DNA of 64,000 bases from Leptospira montravelensis (GTDB taxonomy: Bacteria; Spirochaetota; Leptospiria; Leptospirales; Leptospiraceae). The notes under the pieces are model-generated. The model searched no databases, had not been told where the DNA came from, and worked only from the letters and a program-made list of their open reading frames with translations. A program made the position numbers and the translations under genes. Below, in pieces: positions 37,214 through 46,003 of the stretch. Position 1 is the stretch's first letter. Each line of letters begins with the position of its first letter. The stretch covers positions 930,001-994,000 of the forward strand of contig NZ_RQFO01000004.1 in assembly GCF_004770045.1 (NCBI RefSeq), read 5' to 3'.

Positions 37214-38895
37214 AAGAAAAAGAATCTAAAGATATCCTTTCTAGGATCCAAACGATGGAAAGGGAACTTTCTTTTTTAAAAGAAAGAGTCCTTTCGCAAA
37301 CGAATACACAGTCTCCCAAAAACCAAACTCCCCCTGTTTCGAAACCAACTCCTGTCCTAAATCACCAAACAGAAGTAACGTTAGATGAAGGTCCGAATTG
37401 GTTTGTACAGTGGATTGGCGAAAATTTATTTGTTAAGTTAGGAGTGTTTTCACTTCTTGTGGCAACCATTTGGTTTTTCTATTTAGCCATCGAAGAATAT
37501 TGGATCAACGAATCTGTTCGCATTTGGATTGGGCTTATCTCAGCCATTCCTATACTTATTTATGGATTCCGTGTAAGGCATTCAAGGCCTTACCTTTCCC
37601 CAAGCCTTCTTGGACTTGGAATTGCGGTTTTATTTTCCGCATATTATTCTGGCTATCTCTGGTATGATCTTTATTCCACAGAAACCTGTTTTGTAGGTCT
37701 CCTCATTCTGAGTTTAACTACTGTAGCTATATCCCATGCCCAAAAAAGCGAGGTATTATTTGGATTTGCGTCTCTTGGTGCATTTTCAGTTCCTCTCCTT
37801 TTGTCGACAGGCCAAAACTCATATCCATTCCTATTCACTTACCTACTCCTTTGGAATCTTCTTTTTTTCTGGGTAAGAAAAGATAAAGATTGGAAGGTAA
37901 TTCCTTTATTACTTCTGGCAGCAAACCACCTAATCTTCGTTGGATGGGCAAGCGACCATTTAACCGACGCTAAACCTTTTTTCCCAATTACCTTCCAATT
38001 AGGTGTTTTTATATTATTTTTATTACGAGAATTTCAAACTTTAGAATCCGCAAAGTCAAAAGACCAGATTCTTACTCTTGTAACCATTGCATTTACAGTA
38101 GGTTTAGGATTTGTTCAATCGTTTTGGGCCTTCTCAATTTTTTATCCAATCGCAAAACCTTTTTTACTGAGTCTAATCCTAATTTTGTTTTATGGATTGT
38201 ATGAACGTTCCCTCAGGCGAACAAAACTTAATTTAGAAAAGAAAAAGCTATATGATTTGATAGGTCTTTTTGGGCTGCCATTCATAGTCAGTTTGATTGT
38301 CATTGGAACCACTGGAAAATTTTTAGCATTTAGTCTAATCAGTTTTGCCTTTCTTGTGACCGTTGCCTCAACTTATTCCAAACAGCTGTATATGTATTTC
38401 GCTGCATTTCCTGTTTGGTTTTTTGCTCTGTTTTATATCTTTGCATTCACCTATCGTTCTCAAAACGAAATTCCGTTTCTCAATGGTCGTTTTTTGGTTT
38501 TTGCTACAGGTTCAGTTTATCTAGTGCTTTCTTATCTTTATAGCAGAAAGTTCTCAGACTTGTCTAAATTATTTTTGTATGCTGCTTATCCTTACTGGTT
38601 ACTCGGAACTTTCGTTGAAATATACTTAGGATATCCAGAGGAGAAACAATTATTTCTATATACAGTCAGTTTGATAGTCTATGGACTCGTTGCTTTGACT
38701 GTTGGATTTGGAAAAAAAATCCAAACCTTACGATACGTTGGATTTGGATCATTAACTCTTGTTATCATAAAATTCTATTTATATGATTTCTGGAATTTAA
38801 GTTTAGGATATCGAATTTTAGCAGGTCTGTTTTTAGGAATCACCCTCATCGTTACAGGAACGTTTTACAACCATTTTAAGAAGGAAACAAAATGA
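37210..38895 (+). CDS. DUF2339-family polytopic membrane protein
   Basis: 561 residues as read from a GTG at 37210. An ATG at 37255, with AGGA 8 bp before it, would shorten it by 15 residues. The N-terminal coiled coil (RIQTMERELSFLKERVLSQ) and a Pro/Thr-rich linker are followed by the segment NWFVQWIGENLFVKLGVFSL, where the membrane region begins. More than a dozen hydrophobic helices run to the C-terminus. This matches the uncharacterised DUF2339 family (PF10101). Its usual neighbour, a DUF3999 gene, follows with a 4-bp overlap, so they probably form an envelope complex. No enzymatic motif is seen. Confidence 0.8.
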   Translation: MEEKESKDILSRIQTMERELSFLKERVLSQTNTQSPKNQTPPVSKPTPVLNHQTEVTLDEGPNWFVQWIGENLFVKLGVFSLLVATIWFFYLAIEEYWINESVRIWIGLISAIPILIYGFRVRHSRPYLSPSLLGLGIAVLFSAYYSGYLWYDLYSTETCFVGLLILSLTTVAISHAQKSEVLFGFASLGAFSVPLLLSTGQNSYPFLFTYLLLWNLLFFWVRKDKDWKVIPLLLLAANHLIFVGWASDHLTDAKPFFPITFQLGVFILFLLREFQTLESAKSKDQILTLVTIAFTVGLGFVQSFWAFSIFYPIAKPFLLSLILILFYGLYERSLRRTKLNLEKKKLYDLIGLFGLPFIVSLIVIGTTGKFLAFSLISFAFLVTVASTYSKQLYMYFAAFPVWFFALFYIFAFTYRSQNEIPFLNGRFLVFATGSVYLVLSYLYSRKFSDLSKLFLYAAYPYWLLGTFVEIYLGYPEEKQLFLYTVSLIVYGLVALTVGFGKKIQTLRYVGFGSLTLVIIKFYLYDFWNLSLGYRILAGLFLGITLIVTGTFYNHFKKETK

Positions 38896-40130
38896 AGTTT
38901 AAATATTTACTCCCTATTCTATTATTTTTTACCATTACAACACAAGCGACAAGTCGACCCCTTGCAGTCCAAAACTTTAAATACAAAAAAGAATTAAAAT
39001 TGACTGGCAATCTTTCCCCTAACGGAGTTGTAAAACTCATGTTAGACGAAGATATTTACAGACACTCATTTTATGGAGACTTACGATTAACCTACAACGG
39101 AGAAATCATTCCCTATTTTATCCAAAATGCGGAAGAAATTTCGAAAAACACAGAAAAAGTAAAACCAGAATTATTATTTTCCAAAAAAGATGATTTGGAG
39201 ATATACGTATTGGAACTTCCCAAACTTCCAGAAGGATTGAACTATACTAAACTATCTGTTTCGAGCGCTTATGACTATGAGACATCCATTACATTAAAGT
39301 TAGGTGACAATCCAGACCAATTTGTAGAATCGAAAACAGTTTTTTTATATAAATATGGAAGTCAAACATCTGGTGAAATTGATTTAGGATACACAAAACA
39401 TCGTTTTGTTCGTTTGGAAGCAGAACCTGGATCTGATTTAAAATTTCCATCAGCGTTTCGTGCCAAACAAACCAAAAATCTATATTATGAAAAAACACAT
39501 ACAGTTGCGGACCCTGTCCTTGCCGAAGACCATTGTCAGTTTTTATTTCCCAATGAATCTAAGTCCGCTTTCCAAATTTTGAAATTACAATTCGCGGAAG
39601 AAAATTGGGAACGAATGGTCACGGTCCGAGGAAAAATTAACAAAAAAGAATGGGAAACTGTATTTGATGGAACCGTTACACATAAAAAATCAGAAGGTGT
39701 TTATTCGGAAATACCACTTTCCAAAACGATCACTTCCGAATTTGAAATTCAAATTTACGACGGAGAAAACGAGACGCTACACCTAACGAATGTAATCTCG
39801 GTGCAGCCATTAGAAGAGATTTATTTTTTTGCAAATGCGGAAGGTTCGAAAGAGGGATATGCACTCTATTACGGGAACCCTTACCAATGGCCTGCCAGCT
39901 TCGATCCTTTTTCATACCCTTCGAGTGAAGCTACAAAGACCAATGAAGTAAAACTAGGAACTCTCTTAATGGAATCAGAAAACCCCGATTTTAGTTTTAG
40001 TGTTCTCTACCCACCCATTTCTGGATATCTAGCAACTGGATTCTTTTATTTGGGAGTGCTAGCTTTGTTATTTCTTTTATTTTCCATTTTAAAGAGTAAA
40101 AGGGCCGTTCTTACTGAGACCGAATCATAA
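38892..40130 (+). CDS. DUF3999-family periplasmic protein with C-terminal anchor
   Basis: 412 residues: a signal peptide (MKFKYLLPILLFFTITTQAT), a long beta-rich exported region, and one membrane helix near the end (GYLATGFFYLGVLALLFLLF) followed by a short basic tail. The two-beta-domain layout and the coupling with DUF2339 match the DUF3999 family. Function is unknown in all members. The N-terminal region (KLTGNLSPNGVVKLMLDED, then an FYGDLRLTYNGEIIPYFI block) resembles a carbohydrate-binding-like sandwich only in general appearance. A strong terminator hairpin follows. Confidence 0.78.
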   Translation: MKFKYLLPILLFFTITTQATSRPLAVQNFKYKKELKLTGNLSPNGVVKLMLDEDIYRHSFYGDLRLTYNGEIIPYFIQNAEEISKNTEKVKPELLFSKKDDLEIYVLELPKLPEGLNYTKLSVSSAYDYETSITLKLGDNPDQFVESKTVFLYKYGSQTSGEIDLGYTKHRFVRLEAEPGSDLKFPSAFRAKQTKNLYYEKTHTVADPVLAEDHCQFLFPNESKSAFQILKLQFAEENWERMVTVRGKINKKEWETVFDGTVTHKKSEGVYSEIPLSKTITSEFEIQIYDGENETLHLTNVISVQPLEEIYFFANAEGSKEGYALYYGNPYQWPASFDPFSYPSSEATKTNEVKLGTLLMESENPDFSFSVLYPPISGYLATGFFYLGVLALLFLLFSILKSKRAVLTETES

Positions 40131-40147
40131 GACTACAAAAACAAGTG

Positions 40148-40173
40148 ACTCACGAAATAACCTTTTCGTGAGT
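40148..40173. terminator. bidirectional hairpin terminator between the DUF3999 gene and alkB
   Basis: A perfect 10-bp stem, ACTCACGAAA (40148-40157) and TTTCGTGAGT (40164-40173), with a 6-nt loop. It lies between convergent genes. The trailing T-run is weak on the plus strand and better on the minus strand (TTGTTTTTG). Confidence 0.65.
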
Positions 40174-40230
40174 TCGATTTGAAATTCACTAAGTTATTGA
40201 TAGTGAAAAATTATCTGAATTCAATTTGCA

Positions 40231-41319
40231 TTAAGATCGAAATGCCGTTTTCTTTTCCCATGATTCCAAAATAGGATTCATCATGGAAAACCAAAGTGGC
40301 GGAAATAGTGCAATTAAAATCATAACTTCATAACCAAAGGGTAATTGGGGTGCCTCATCAAAATGTCGCAAGGTTTGGTATCTTCTCCCGGCATTCGCAT
40401 GATGATCAGAATGCCTTTGTAATTGGAAGAGAAGTGCATTGGATACAAAATAATTTTGGTTCCAAGAATGGATAGGTAATACCTTCTCAAATTTGCCATT
40501 AGGGTTTTGAATTCTCTTTAAACCATAATGCTCTATATAGTTAGTAAGTTCTAAAAGAGAAAATGCGATAAAGGATTGAAAAAGTAAAAACGCGAGAATA
40601 TCCAAACGAAATCCCTTTCCACTTCCTATAGATCCCAAAACTACCATAGTCGTTAAAAATAAAATGGTAATGACCATATACCAAATCATCTCATTGCGAT
40701 AATGAAATACTCCAAGTCCGAATTTAGATAATCTTTTTTTCTCTAATTCCCATGCGGAACGGAAAGCTCCCATTACTGTTTGCGGAAAAAACTGGTAGAA
40801 GGATTGATTTTTTTTAGAAGAAGCAGGATCATCAGGTGTGGATACATTAGTATGATGTCCTCTGTTGTGTTCTATATAAAAATGCATATAACAAACAGTC
40901 ATATAAATCATTTTTGCAAGGAATTGTTCATACTTCGTATTTTTATGACCTAGTTCATGACCTACTGTAATTCCAATCCCACCCGTAACGATTCCCACGG
41001 CAAGGGCAAACAAAATAAACTCAGTGGTTGTATGTGGGAAAAAACTAATGCGATATACAGACCAAATTACAAATATTAGCTGAACATAAGCCCAAGTTTC
41101 TGTCAGATAACGAAAATAAGAATCGTTTTGTATTTTTAAGAAATCATTTTCAGATGGATTTGATTTATCTCTACCAAGTATTAAATCAAGAACTGGTAAA
41201 ACTATAAAAACAGTAATAGGAACAATAATATAACTAATTCCCCCTTCTGCTTCGGCAACCACAACAAGAATTGGTAAAACGTAACAAAGTAAAAAACTCA
41301 GTCGTTTTGTAAGAGTCAT
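40231..41319 (-). CDS. alkB: alkane 1-monooxygenase (AlkB-type)
   Basis: 362 residues with about six membrane helices and the complete His-box set of AlkB: HELGHK, EHNRGHH, LQRHSDHHA, plus the NYIEHYGL signature. The NYIEHYGL and LQRHSDHHA motifs separate it from fatty-acid desaturases. It is a diiron enzyme that hydroxylates the terminal carbon of alkanes, using electrons from rubredoxin. No rubredoxin or reductase gene lies in this window. It follows the tetR gene by 12 bp in the same orientation, so its expression is probably set by that repressor. Leptospira live on long-chain fatty acids, so alkanols could feed the same beta-oxidation route (inference). Confidence 0.93.
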   Translation of the reverse strand: MTLTKRLSFLLCYVLPILVVVAEAEGGISYIIVPITVFIVLPVLDLILGRDKSNPSENDFLKIQNDSYFRYLTETWAYVQLIFVIWSVYRISFFPHTTTEFILFALAVGIVTGGIGITVGHELGHKNTKYEQFLAKMIYMTVCYMHFYIEHNRGHHTNVSTPDDPASSKKNQSFYQFFPQTVMGAFRSAWELEKKRLSKFGLGVFHYRNEMIWYMVITILFLTTMVVLGSIGSGKGFRLDILAFLLFQSFIAFSLLELTNYIEHYGLKRIQNPNGKFEKVLPIHSWNQNYFVSNALLFQLQRHSDHHANAGRRYQTLRHFDEAPQLPFGYEVMILIALFPPLWFSMMNPILESWEKKTAFRS

Positions 41320-41331
41320 ATAATTATCTCC

Positions 41332-41889
41332 TTATTCTTTGTTTTGGAACAATACCTTCAAGTTCTCCAATCCTTCAAATAGTTCAGGCCAATTTGTATT
41401 TTCAGTAGCTTTATTTTTTAAAAACAAAGCTCCCAGAAAAAAAGATAAAAAAGCCTTTCCACTCATGACATTGGCATTGGCTGGAAAGAATCGATCCAAA
41501 GCTCTTCTATACGTTGAAAAAGAATCTTCCACCAACTGTGATAACTCGTTAGATTCACTTAGATGCCTCTTTACATCCACAGCAAGCAACATCAGGTTCA
41601 TAAAATGATCTTCTCGCGAAGCGACAAAATTCATAATGTCAGATAGACCTGAGTGATTTTCTGAAAGTTCGGTAATCTCTCTTGCATCAATTGCGACCAG
41701 TTGTTTTACCATCGACTCAAAGAGAATCTCTTTGGTAGGAAAGTAATGATAAAGAGTTCCCGTGGAAACTCCCAGTTCCTTGGACAATTCGCGCATCGAA
41801 ACCGATGACACACCTCTCGTCACAAAGATTGGCATACATTTTGTCAAAAGTTCTGCCCGGTAAAGATCGTGGTCGACTATCTTAGGCAT
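41332..41889 (-). CDS. TetR-family transcriptional regulator
   Basis: 185 residues. The N-terminal helix-turn-helix (about residues 10-55) contains SMRELSKELGVSTGTLYHYFPTKEIL, the standard TetR pattern, and the remaining helices form the ligand and dimer domain. It is co-directional with alkB, 12 bp upstream of it. A 22-bp near-perfect palindrome overlaps its own promoter, so it probably represses the tetR-alkB operon and is released by an alkane- or fatty-acid-derived ligand (ligand is inference). Confidence 0.92.
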   Translation of the reverse strand: MPKIVDHDLYRAELLTKCMPIFVTRGVSSVSMRELSKELGVSTGTLYHYFPTKEILFESMVKQLVAIDAREITELSENHSGLSDIMNFVASREDHFMNLMLLAVDVKRHLSESNELSQLVEDSFSTYRRALDRFFPANANVMSGKAFLSFFLGALFLKNKATENTNWPELFEGLENLKVLFQNKE

Positions 41890-41905
41890 CGGACCGATTC
41901 CTTTT

Positions 41906-41927
41906 TTATATCGAACGTTTGATATAA
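41906..41927. promoter_or_regulatory. TetR operator palindrome
   Basis: A 22-bp dyad: left half TTATATCGAAC, right half GTTTGATATAA, with one mismatched pair. It lies 17 bp upstream of the tetR ATG and overlaps the downstream edge of the -10, the classic position for autorepression. Confidence 0.8.
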
Positions 41928-41954
41928 AATATTACTTTCACCACGAAATGTCCA
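41926..41954 (-). promoter_or_regulatory. putative tetR-alkB promoter
   Basis: Minus strand: TGGACA (41949-41954, 5 of 6 to TTGACA), 17-bp spacer, TATTTT (41926-41931, 4 of 6). The palindromic operator begins at the end of this -10. Confidence 0.55.
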
Positions 41955-42119
41955 CTCATTTTTTGTAATTACATCCAATTCCCAATTATTTCTTTTTTTT
42001 TCCATAAAACTCTAGTCCTACCCCTAACCAAAACACGATACAATGCGGATTTTACAGGAATAGGCACCAGTAAGAAGTATGGAAGGGAAAGTTCAAGCGA
42101 GAAAAGACAGGTGATTTTT

Positions 42120-42179
42120 ATGACTTTTAGGAAACAGGACCCGTCCAATCTGATAAACCACAAGAGAATGATCCAATGA
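42120..42179 (+). other. 19-codon upstream ORF overlapping the DUF1499 gene
   Basis: ATG at 42120, followed by MTFRKQDPSNLINHKRMIQ and a TGA that overlaps the next ATG as ATGA. There is an AGG 8 nt before its start. It may be a coupling leader peptide or chance. The rest of the 286-bp tetR-DUF1499 gap holds the tetR operator and promoter; no further gene is seen in it. Confidence 0.3.
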
Positions 42180-42625
42180 ACAAAAAAATCCCGATGCTCT
42201 TTCCTGCGACTCTACTTCTTTTTATATTTGCCTGTACCGGAACTAGGCCAAGTTTTTTAGGTGTTAAGTCAGAGAAATTGGCTGAATGTCCAGGAACTCC
42301 CAATTGTATTAGCAGTTTTGCAAATCCCACAGACAAAGAACACTACAGAAGCCCACTTCCCTACCAGAAACCTTTAAAAGAAGCTGTCCAAGTATTAAAA
42401 AGAAAATTGGAACTTTCACCACGTACAAAAATCATCGAAGAAAATCCTAACTACATTTATGCAGAATTTACATCACTCATCATGCGTTATGTGGATGATG
42501 TAGAATTTTATTTTGATGAAAAAAATAAACTCTTACACTTTCGGTCTGCTTCTCGACTGGGGAAATCAGACCTAGGTGTGAATCGAAAGCGAATTGATTC
42601 CATTCTAAAGGATTTAGAAATTTAA
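42176..42625 (+). CDS. DUF1499-family lipoprotein
   Basis: 149 residues with a lipoprotein signal peptide (LLLFIFAC, Cys20). The mature part starts with ECPGTPNCISS, the conserved motif of DUF1499 (PF07386), and continues with YAEFTSLIMRYVDDVEFYFDE and the RSASRLGKSDLGVNRKRI block near the end. These fix the family; its function is not known. It is a single gene between the divergent tetR-alkB unit and convergent carB. The 39-bp gap to the carB stop contains an imperfect inverted repeat (TAAACT ... AGTTTA) that might serve as a weak terminator. Confidence 0.85.
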   Translation: MNKKIPMLFPATLLLFIFACTGTRPSFLGVKSEKLAECPGTPNCISSFANPTDKEHYRSPLPYQKPLKEAVQVLKRKLELSPRTKIIEENPNYIYAEFTSLIMRYVDDVEFYFDEKNKLLHFRSASRLGKSDLGVNRKRIDSILKDLEI

Positions 42626-42664
42626 CAAACGCGGTTAAACTTTCTAAATCCCAAGATTAGTTTA

Positions 42665-45600
42665 CTATTTTTGATGTCCTCTGTGAATTTCCTGTAAGGA
42701 ATTCACAGAAAAACCTTTATCCTTCATTTCCACCAAACCATGAATGAGTGCTCTTGCTGCTTGCGAAGTGGTCAAACAAGGCACCTTATATTTAATGGCC
42801 GCTTGGCGGATCGTAAAAGCATTTTCACGAGTGACCCTTGACAATGGAGTATTGATGATCAAATGGATTTTTTTCTCTTTGATGTAATCGATTACGTTTG
42901 GAAAATACCCGTCATAAATTTTGTTAATTTTACTGGATAGGATTCCATTATCAGAAAGAAATTTATGTGTTCCTTCCGTTGCGATAATGTTATACCCTAA
43001 GTTAGATAATGATCTTACTGGTTCGAGTAATTCCTTTTTTGTTTTATCATTGATAGTCACAAAAACAGTTCCATGTTTAGGTGGTTCTTCCCCTGCCATA
43101 ATCTGTGCTTTGACAAAGGCTTCCCCTTTTGTCATCGCAACTCCCATCACTTCCCCTGTAGATCTCATCTCTGGTCCTAAGATGGTATCAACACCAGGAA
43201 ACTTACTAAAAGGTAAAACCGCTTCTTTCACTGTAATCATAGGAGCAGAAAAACGTTTTCCTAATTTAAAAGAGGCCAAAGTTTCACCTAACATCAAACG
43301 AACGGCAATTTTTACAACAGGAATTCCAATTGATTTTGCAACAAAAGGAACAGTTCTTGATGCACGAGGATTTACTTCTAGAACATAAAGTGTTTCTTCT
43401 TTGATCGCATATTGAACATTAATGAGTCCTTTAACATTTAATTCCAAAGCCAAACGATAAGTTGCTTCTTCAATTTCTTGTAACATACGTTGAGAAATGG
43501 ATTGTGGTGGCAACACACAAGCAGAGTCACCGGAGTGAATTCCCGCTTCTTCAATATGTTCCATGATTCCTGCGATAAATACATCCTTTCCATCACAAAG
43601 AGCATCTACATCCACTTCGGTCGCATCTTGTAAAAAAGAATCCACAAGAAGTGGTCTATCTTCTGATACCTCTTCGGCTTCTTCCATGTATTTATCGAGT
43701 TCGGACTCTTCATTTACAATTAACATGGCCCTTCCACCTAACACATAGGAAGGTCTAACAAGAACAGGATAACCGATTTTTCGAGCAATCTCTCTGGCTT
43801 TGTCTTTGGAAGCGGCAATTCCATTTTCAGGTGATTTTAAATTCAGTTTTTCCAAAACTTCCGCAAAACGTTTTCTGTCTTCTGCACGGTCAATGGAGTC
43901 GGGACTGGTTCCGAGAATCGGAACTCCCCTTTTTTCCAATGATTTTGCTAATTTCAAAGGCGTTTGACCACCTAACTGAACAATAACGCCGTCAGGTTTT
44001 TCTTTTTTGAAAATTGCCATTACATCTTCGAGACTTAAAGGTTCGAAATACAATCTGTCTGAAGTATCATAGTCTGTGGAAACTGTTTCTGGATTGGAGT
44101 TCACCATGATGGACTCAACTCCTGCTTCCTGTAAGGAAAAGGAAGCATGGCAACAACAATAATCGAATTCAATTCCCTGCCCAATGCGGTTTGGACCTCC
44201 ACCGAGAATCATCACTTTCTTTTTCGAAGTGACATCAGCCTCATCCTCCTCGTCATAAGAGGAATACATATATGGCGTAAACGCCTCAAATTCCCCGGCA
44301 CAGGTATCGATTCGTTTGTAGACTGGGTGGATGTTTTTTTCTTCTAAATATTTTTCAATTGCCTCTTCTTCCTCACGAAGAGTTTTTTCCACTTTGGCTT
44401 TTGTAATTTCAATGGCAGCTCCACTTCGAACTTGAGATAAGATTTGTTCTTCTTTACTTAGAAAAGCAAGTTGGCGATTTGAAAAACCTGCCTTTTTCAT
44501 CTCTTCAATGATCGCCCTTCCCTCTTTTCGGAACTGGTTCTCTAATTGGAATAACTCTTCGAACTGATAGAGAAACCAAGGATCTATTTTACAAATTTCA
44601 AAAATCTCTTCTACACTCATTCCAAAGTTAAAAGCCATTTTTACATAAAAAATGCGTTTGTCTGTGGGACGTTTTACCTTTGCAGTAAGCCAAGTTTTTC
44701 TTTCTTCTTTAGGAATCGATTCCCATTCCAAAAGTTCTTTCAGGTAACCATCACTACCAAATCCAAATCGGTCGGTTTCCAAGGAACGAAGGGCTTTTTG
44801 AAAACTTTCTTTGAAGTTACGACCAATGGCCATCGCTTCTCCCACGGCTTTCATTTGAACCCCCAAAGTATTATCCGAACCAGGGAATTTTTCGAAAGCA
44901 AACCTAGGAATTTTTGTAACCACATAATCAATGGAAGGTTCAAAACTAGCAGGAGTCACACGAGTGATATCATTTCGAATCTCATCTAAAGTATATCCTA
45001 TCGATAACAGGGCAGCAATTTTTGCAATGGGGAATCCCGTTGCTTTCGATGCCAGTGCCGAGGATCTTGATACACGCGGATTCATTTCAATGACAATGAC
45101 ATCTCCATTCTCTGGATTTACGGCAAACTGGATATTAGAACCACCAGTTTCCACTCCAATCTCTCTAATGATGTCAATAGACATATCGCGGAGTCTTTGG
45201 TATTCTCTATCACTTAATGTTTGTTGTGGGGCAACAGTAATGGAATCTCCTGTATGGACACCCATTGGATCTAAATTCTCGATAGAACAAATGATGACAA
45301 CGTTATCCGCCAAGTCTCTCATGACTTCTAATTCGAATTCTTTCCAGCCCATAACCGATTCTTCAACTAATACTTGTGAGATGGGAGAAGCAGATAATCC
45401 TTTTTGCGCTATTTCTTCGAATTCCGACTCTTCGTAACAAGTTCCACCACCGGTTCCCCCTAAGGTAAAGGCAGGGCGAATGATGATAGGAAATCCAATT
45501 TCGTCTTTTGCTTTTCTTGCAGCATCCATGTCGGAAACCATAAAAGATTTTGCGACCCGGATTCCCAGTTTTTCCATTGCTTGTTTGAATAGTTCCCTAT

Positions 45601-45982
45601 CTTCTGCTTTACGAATGGCCTCTACTTTCGCACCGATTAACTCGACATTGTATTTTTCTAATACACCTTCTTTATGAAGGGCCAATGCTAAGTTGAGAGC
45701 TGTTTGTCCACCTACAGTCGGTAAGATGGCATCTGGTTTTTCTTTTTTAATGATTTTTTCAAGAACAGGAACCGTGAGTGGTTCGATGTATGTTGCATCG
45801 GCAAGATCGGGATCTGTCATAATGGTTGCCGGATTGGAATTTACGAGAATGACTCGAATTCCTTTTTCTCGGAGGGCCTTGGTAGCCTGGGTTCCGGAGT
45901 AGTCAAATTCACATGCCTGCCCGATGACGATTGGCCCGGATCCGATGATCAAAATTGATTTTAAGTCGTTACGTTGCGGCAT
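42665..45982 (-). CDS. carB: carbamoyl-phosphate synthase large subunit
   Basis: 1105 residues with the internally duplicated ATP-grasp layout. The first half begins [19 protein letters not shown] with [13 protein letters not shown] and [12 protein letters not shown]. The second half begins [18 protein letters not shown] with [14 protein letters not shown] and [11 protein letters not shown]. The C-terminal MGS-like allosteric domain ([14 protein letters not shown]) follows. It makes carbamoyl phosphate for pyrimidine and arginine synthesis with CarA, which is not nearby. A strong AGAGGA lies 5 nt before the ATG. It starts 21 bp after the sulfatase-fold gene in the same direction, so it may share that transcript. 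Confidence 0.97.
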   Translation of the reverse strand: MPQRNDLKSILIIGSGPIVIGQACEFDYSGTQATKALREKGIRVILVNSNPATIMTDPDLADATYIEPLTVPVLEKIIKKEKPDAILPTVGGQTALNLALALHKEGVLEKYNVELIGAKVEAIRKAEDRELFKQAMEKLGIRVAKSFMVSDMDAARKAKDEIGFPIIIRPAFTLGGTGGGTCYEESEFEEIAQKGLSASPISQVLVEESVMGWKEFELEVMRDLADNVVIICSIENLDPMGVHTGDSITVAPQQTLSDREYQRLRDMSIDIIREIGVETGGSNIQFAVNPENGDVIVIEMNPRVSRSSALASKATGFPIAKIAALLSIGYTLDEIRNDITRVTPASFEPSIDYVVTKIPRFAFEKFPGSDNTLGVQMKAVGEAMAIGRNFKESFQKALRSLETDRFGFGSDGYLKELLEWESIPKEERKTWLTAKVKRPTDKRIFYVKMAFNFGMSVEEIFEICKIDPWFLYQFEELFQLENQFRKEGRAIIEEMKKAGFSNRQLAFLSKEEQILSQVRSGAAIEITKAKVEKTLREEEEAIEKYLEEKNIHPVYKRIDTCAGEFEAFTPYMYSSYDEEDEADVTSKKKVMILGGGPNRIGQGIEFDYCCCHASFSLQEAGVESIMVNSNPETVSTDYDTSDRLYFEPLSLEDVMAIFKKEKPDGVIVQLGGQTPLKLAKSLEKRGVPILGTSPDSIDRAEDRKRFAEVLEKLNLKSPENGIAASKDKAREIARKIGYPVLVRPSYVLGGRAMLIVNEESELDKYMEEAEEVSEDRPLLVDSFLQDATEVDVDALCDGKDVFIAGIMEHIEEAGIHSGDSACVLPPQSISQRMLQEIEEATYRLALELNVKGLINVQYAIKEETLYVLEVNPRASRTVPFVAKSIGIPVVKIAVRLMLGETLASFKLGKRFSAPMITVKEAVLPFSKFPGVDTILGPEMRSTGEVMGVAMTKGEAFVKAQIMAGEEPPKHGTVFVTINDKTKKELLEPVRSLSNLGYNIIATEGTHKFLSDNGILSSKINKIYDGYFPNVIDYIKEKKIHLIINTPLSRVTRENAFTIRQAAIKYKVPCLTTSQAARALIHGLVEMKDKGFSVNSLQEIHRGHQK

Positions 45983-46003
45983 AGTTTCCTCTTTTTTTCC
46001 TAT

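Noticed and set aside
42626..42664. Terminator between the DUF1499 gene and carB
   Set aside because: The arms TAAACT and AGTTTA are short with a long imperfect centre and no T-run; too weak to list.
42921..45437. Several plus-strand frames of 60-170 codons
   Set aside because: All are antisense to carB, which is full length and conserved; compositions are typical of shadow frames.
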